This document shows, in pieces, positions 5,598 to 7,706 of a stretch of DNA of 7,706 bases. Position numbers and translations under genes: made by a program. A model generated the notes under the pieces. That model did no database searches. It was not told where the DNA came from and saw only the letters and a program-made list of their open reading frames with translations. This DNA is from an uncultured Clostridia bacterium (lineage in GTDB: Bacteria > Bacillota > Clostridia > Oscillospirales > Ruminococcaceae). The stretch lies in the NCBI GenBank assembly GCA_937871145.1, contig CALMXN010000329.1:1-7706 (forward strand). The letters run 5' to 3'. Each line of letters starts with the position of its first letter. Within the stretch, counting starts at the first letter, position 1.

Positions 5598-6704
5598 TTA
5601 TACTAATTTAGCATCCTTTTCTGAAATCCATCCAAACTGATCAATCAGAACGCCGTATGCACGGCCTTTTATCAGCTGTCTGACAGTAAATGTTCCGTCA
5701 ACATAAATTGGTTTTCCGCCTGTTCCCCAGCTCGAATACTGTACATATCCCCTGTATCTTACCTTAGAACCGACAGCAAGTGTTTTAACAACAGGAAGTG
5801 GTTTTGACAAAGTGGACGTACGATTGATAAGACTGCTTACTGCCACCCAGCTGTTTATTGGCTGGAGCAATGCTTCCGTCACACCATTGTGTATTCCAAG
5901 CTGAACCACATCATAGATATATTCAGGACTTATTCTTACTGCCTGACCTCTTGCACTTGTAAGTCCGCCCCAGACAGAGCCTGATTTTATCGAAACCTTT
6001 GTTCTGAGTTTTATGCTTCCTGAGCCTGATGATGCCTTTGGAGGAATCTTGACAGTTTCTTCTTTTTTGGGAGGGGTAACAACAGGCGTATTACTCTCAG
6101 CAATATTATTGAGCTTTGCTGAAGTAATTATTTCTGCGTAATCCTTATAAGATATATTAGTATCGCAGTTTCCTATTCCATCAACAATCTTCTGACCTGT
6201 CTGCCATATTCCATAGCTACCTGACCATGTCGGCTTATCTGTCCATTGTGCGAGCCATATATCGTAAGCCTTCAGTCTTTCATAATCAAGCTTTGTCTCA
6301 AGCCAGTATTTGTTTGCATAAATCATTGCATAATAGCCGGCATTCTCAATCTTCTCACAGAAAGAAATACAAAGGTCTGTTCTTGTTTTAATATCAAGAC
6401 CTGACTGTTTTTCATCCTCAATATCATATATAACAGGATAAGTCAGACGATAAGGCTTGATGACATCAAGTATAAACTCTGCTTCCTTTTCTGCCTCCGC
6501 TATTGTAGAAGCTATGGAATAGACATATACTCCGACGTCAATACCCTGACTCTGTGCACCTTTTATATGCTCGTCAAATTTCGTATCCTTGTACGTCCCG
6601 TATGCTCCTCTTAAAATTGCGAATTTTGTTCCCGCTTTTTTAACTTTAACCCAATCAATATTGGGTTGCCATATTGAAACATCAATTCCCTTTATCTGTG
6701 CCAT
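5598..6704 (-). CDS. GH25 lysozyme (phage-type endolysin) with C-terminal SH3-like repeats
   Basis: The 368-residue enzyme has an N-terminal glycoside hydrolase family 25 domain (about residues 3-195) that cuts the MurNAc-GlcNAc bond in peptidoglycan. Hallmarks are GIDVSIWQ with D8, the strand VIYDIEDE with D94 and E96, and D181 in NCDTNISY. A Pro/Thr/Lys linker (205-228) leads to two related C-terminal modules (about 231-293 and 305-366), with segments such as VGSKVRYRGYVQY and GVLIDQFGWI. These look like SH3-like cell-wall-binding repeats. There is no signal peptide, so release would depend on the holin. The start at 6704 is preceded by AGGAGG (6711-6716) six bases upstream. The gene overlaps the end of the holin gene by 23 bases, so the two are translationally linked. 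All catalytic residues appear intact. Confidence 0.94.
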   Translation of the reverse strand: MAQIKGIDVSIWQPNIDWVKVKKAGTKFAILRGAYGTYKDTKFDEHIKGAQSQGIDVGVYVYSIASTIAEAEKEAEFILDVIKPYRLTYPVIYDIEDEKQSGLDIKTRTDLCISFCEKIENAGYYAMIYANKYWLETKLDYERLKAYDIWLAQWTDKPTWSGSYGIWQTGQKIVDGIGNCDTNISYKDYAEIITSAKLNNIAESNTPVVTPPKKEETVKIPPKASSGSGSIKLRTKVSIKSGSVWGGLTSARGQAVRISPEYIYDVVQLGIHNGVTEALLQPINSWVAVSSLINRTSTLSKPLPVVKTLAVGSKVRYRGYVQYSSWGTGGKPIYVDGTFTVRQLIKGRAYGVLIDQFGWISEKDAKLV

Positions 6705-7098
6705 CTGATTCCTCCTCAGTATTCAGTTGTTTAAGAACAGCTTTAAGCTTTCTCGGCAATGGTAATCCAAGCCTGCCGGCATTTTCAAGTATTGAAATGC
6801 CTTCATTAGTTATATAAAAGAAAATTGTTGCTGTTCTCAGCGCCGAACCGCCTCTGATAACCTGTGAGTCGAGAATGTGTGCTACTCCCACAAGGGCGAG
6901 AATAATTATCTTTTTTGATATTCCCTTAAAACCGACCTCGCTTGAAAGTTTCTTCTGAACAACAGCAACCAGGCAACCAGTAATATAATCAATAATAATT
7001 ACAGCAAGCAGAGCAAAGAACATTCCGTCCATACCCCCAAACACGAACCCTAAAATCGCACCAAGCCCCGCTATAATTGTTTCAATAACCTTCTCCAA
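6682..7098 (-). CDS. Phage holin (toxin secretion/phage lysis family, Bacteriophage_holin_4-like)
   Basis: This 138-residue membrane protein matches the clostridial holin pattern: an amphipathic start, a Gly-rich first membrane segment (AGLGAILGFVFGG), then FFALLAVIIIDYITG with the family's Asp-Tyr-x-Thr-Gly motif. Next come KGISKKIIILALVGVAHILD and a basic/acidic tail (LPRKLKAVLKQL). It would form membrane lesions that let the lysozyme reach the wall. I chose the TTG at 7098 because GGAGGTG (7105-7111) lies six bases before it and the protein then has normal holin length. Alternatives are GTG 7107, inside that site, and ATG 7125 without a ribosome site. It is the first gene of the lysis cassette and overlaps the lysozyme gene. 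Confidence 0.88.
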   Translation of the reverse strand: MEKVIETIIAGLGAILGFVFGGMDGMFFALLAVIIIDYITGCLVAVVQKKLSSEVGFKGISKKIIILALVGVAHILDSQVIRGGSALRTATIFFYITNEGISILENAGRLGLPLPRKLKAVLKQLNTEEESDGTDKGN

Positions 7099-7127
7099 TT
7101 TTTTCACCTCCAAATGATTTGTCATAT

Positions 7128-7133
7128 AGTATA
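7128..7133 (-). promoter_or_regulatory. Candidate -10 box for the lysis cassette
   Basis: TATACT lies 30 bases upstream of the holin TTG codon. No good -35 sits at the right distance; the best hexamer there is TATGCA, part of the nearby palindrome. This could be an activator-dependent or operator-covered promoter. A second candidate, TATAAT at 7195-7200, lies inside the distal inverted repeat. Confidence 0.4.
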
Positions 7134-7148
7134 CAGAAAAGCGCAGGA

Positions 7149-7168
7149 TTTGCATATTAGTATGCAAA
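7149..7168. promoter_or_regulatory. Perfect palindrome upstream of the holin gene (operator candidate)
   Basis: TTTGCATA (7149-7156) and TATGCAAA (7161-7168) are perfect 8-base inverted half-sites around TTAG. No T-tract follows, so it is not a terminator. It overlaps the place where a -35 box would be for the TATACT at 7128, which suits a transcription-factor site. Confidence 0.55.
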
Positions 7169-7182
7169 CAGCCACTATATTT

Positions 7183-7206
7183 TTTGCGTAATACATTATA
7201 TGCAAA
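7183..7206. promoter_or_regulatory. Second inverted repeat with the same half-site
   Basis: TTTGCGTA (7183-7190) and TATGCAAA (7199-7206) repeat the half-site of the proximal palindrome with one change and an 8-base spacer. The minus-strand TATAAT (7195-7200) lies within it. The two palindrome centres are 36 bp apart. Confidence 0.45.
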
Positions 7207-7240
7207 AGCTCGAATTATGGCATTTCAATATAACGAGAAG

Positions 7241-7280
7241 AAAAACAAAAAAGCCAGCAGGCTTTTTAAACCCACTGGCT
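7241..7280 (-). terminator. Rho-independent terminator after the small membrane protein gene
   Basis: The arms 7252-7261 and 7271-7280 form a 10-bp stem with two wobbles (AGCCAG pairing with CTGGCT at its base). On the minus strand a TTTTTTGTTTTT tract follows. It separates the small membrane protein gene from the lysis cassette, which therefore needs its own promoter. Confidence 0.88.
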
Positions 7281-7294
7281 ATACTGATGTATAT

Positions 7295-7633
7295 TTAAAA
7301 CAAGAGTGAACCGAGCGTCATAAGGTGAAGTAAAAAAACAAAGCTGTAAACGCTCAGAGGTACAAGTAACAGATATCTAATAAACTGACTTACCTTATTA
7401 ATATTAAGCCTGCATATAAAATAAAATGCAAGTATTATTACTACTTTTAATAGTATAAAAGCATACGGTGATTTTTCATATACATTTAAGAGCAAACCAT
7501 TTGCCTCAATAAAATACCCGACCTTTAATCCTATATAAGTCAGAATAAGGTCAATAATATTAAGAACAAGTATTATATTAAGAATAAGAATATAATTTAA
7601 TTCTATCTTTTGAGCTGTATTTCTGCTTTTCAT
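7295..7633 (-). CDS. Small integral membrane protein, DUF5658-like
   Basis: The 112-residue, very hydrophobic protein has three or four predicted membrane segments (about residues 12-36, perhaps 38-50, 57-75 and 84-110). The pattern NIIDLILTYIGLKVGYFIEANGLL, given here in parts as NIIDLILTYIGL and GYFIEANG, fits the DUF5658 family, whose function is unknown. The start at 7633 is supported by AGGTGG (7640-7645), six bases upstream. Both the ribosome site and the start lie in a directly repeated segment. A terminator follows the stop, so it is the last or only gene of its transcript; its promoter is probably outside the window. A role with the lysis genes cannot be shown. Confidence 0.7.
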   Translation of the reverse strand: MKSRNTAQKIELNYILILNIILVLNIIDLILTYIGLKVGYFIEANGLLLNVYEKSPYAFILLKVVIILAFYFICRLNINKVSQFIRYLLLVPLSVYSFVFLLHLMTLGSLLF

Positions 7634-7706
7634 ACATAACCACCTAATAATAATTTATTCTATTATTTTCTGCTTTCCATACATAACCACCTAATAATAA
7701 TTTATT
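7621..7706. repeat. Tandem duplication of the translation start region, 47-bp period
   Basis: Bases 7621-7659 and 7668-7706 match at 38 of 39 positions (T at 7630 against C at 7677). Each copy holds the AGGTGG site, the ATG of the gene and its next codons. The distal copy would start only short peptides that stop within about ten codons. The repeat runs to the window edge, so there may be more copies. Confidence 0.92.

Overview
The window looks like a low-GC Firmicutes chromosome, most likely a gut or rumen Clostridia member (Ruminococcus-like). This is inferred from AT-rich intergenic DNA, strong AGGAGG-type ribosome sites, a clostridial-type hexameric glutamate dehydrogenase, a holin plus GH25 lysozyme pair, and secreted leucine-rich-repeat (LRR) proteins. 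No species can be named. Except for a gene fragment at the extreme left, every gene is on the minus strand, so transcription runs from right to left.

Layout, left to right. 1-152: the 3' end of an unidentified plus-strand gene whose last codons and stop come from an insertion sequence. 121-1430: a complete IS3-family (IS150-like) element with 24-bp imperfect inverted repeats, a CTT target duplication, orfA, orfB and an A7 slippery site for -1 frameshifting. 1434-2010: a broken LRR gene, cut by the IS at its 3' end and frameshifted just after its start codon. 2132-3922: two related LRR genes in one operon, with their own promoter and a terminator. 4059-5411: gdhA (glutamate dehydrogenase) with promoter and terminator. 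5598-7098: a GH25 lysozyme and a phage-type holin in an overlapping lysis cassette, preceded by two inverted repeats built from one 8-bp half-site. 7295-7633: a small multi-spanning membrane protein (DUF5658-like) whose ribosome site and start codon lie in a tandem duplication that runs to the window edge.

How it works together. gdhA is a housekeeping nitrogen-assimilation gene with its own signals and separates two accessory blocks. To its right, the holin would open the membrane and the lysozyme would cut the wall. No phage structural gene is visible, so this may be a prophage edge or a retained cassette. To its left, three LRR paralogs share a start-site leader, a signal-peptide region, a conserved cap segment and 21-residue repeats with a regularly spaced cysteine. 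They differ in repeat number and C-terminal end: one membrane-anchored, one cut short after the repeats, one broken. This local family, which is duplicating and decaying, is the most interesting part of the window. I see no clear new defence or RNA-guided system, no tRNA, no rRNA and no CRISPR array.
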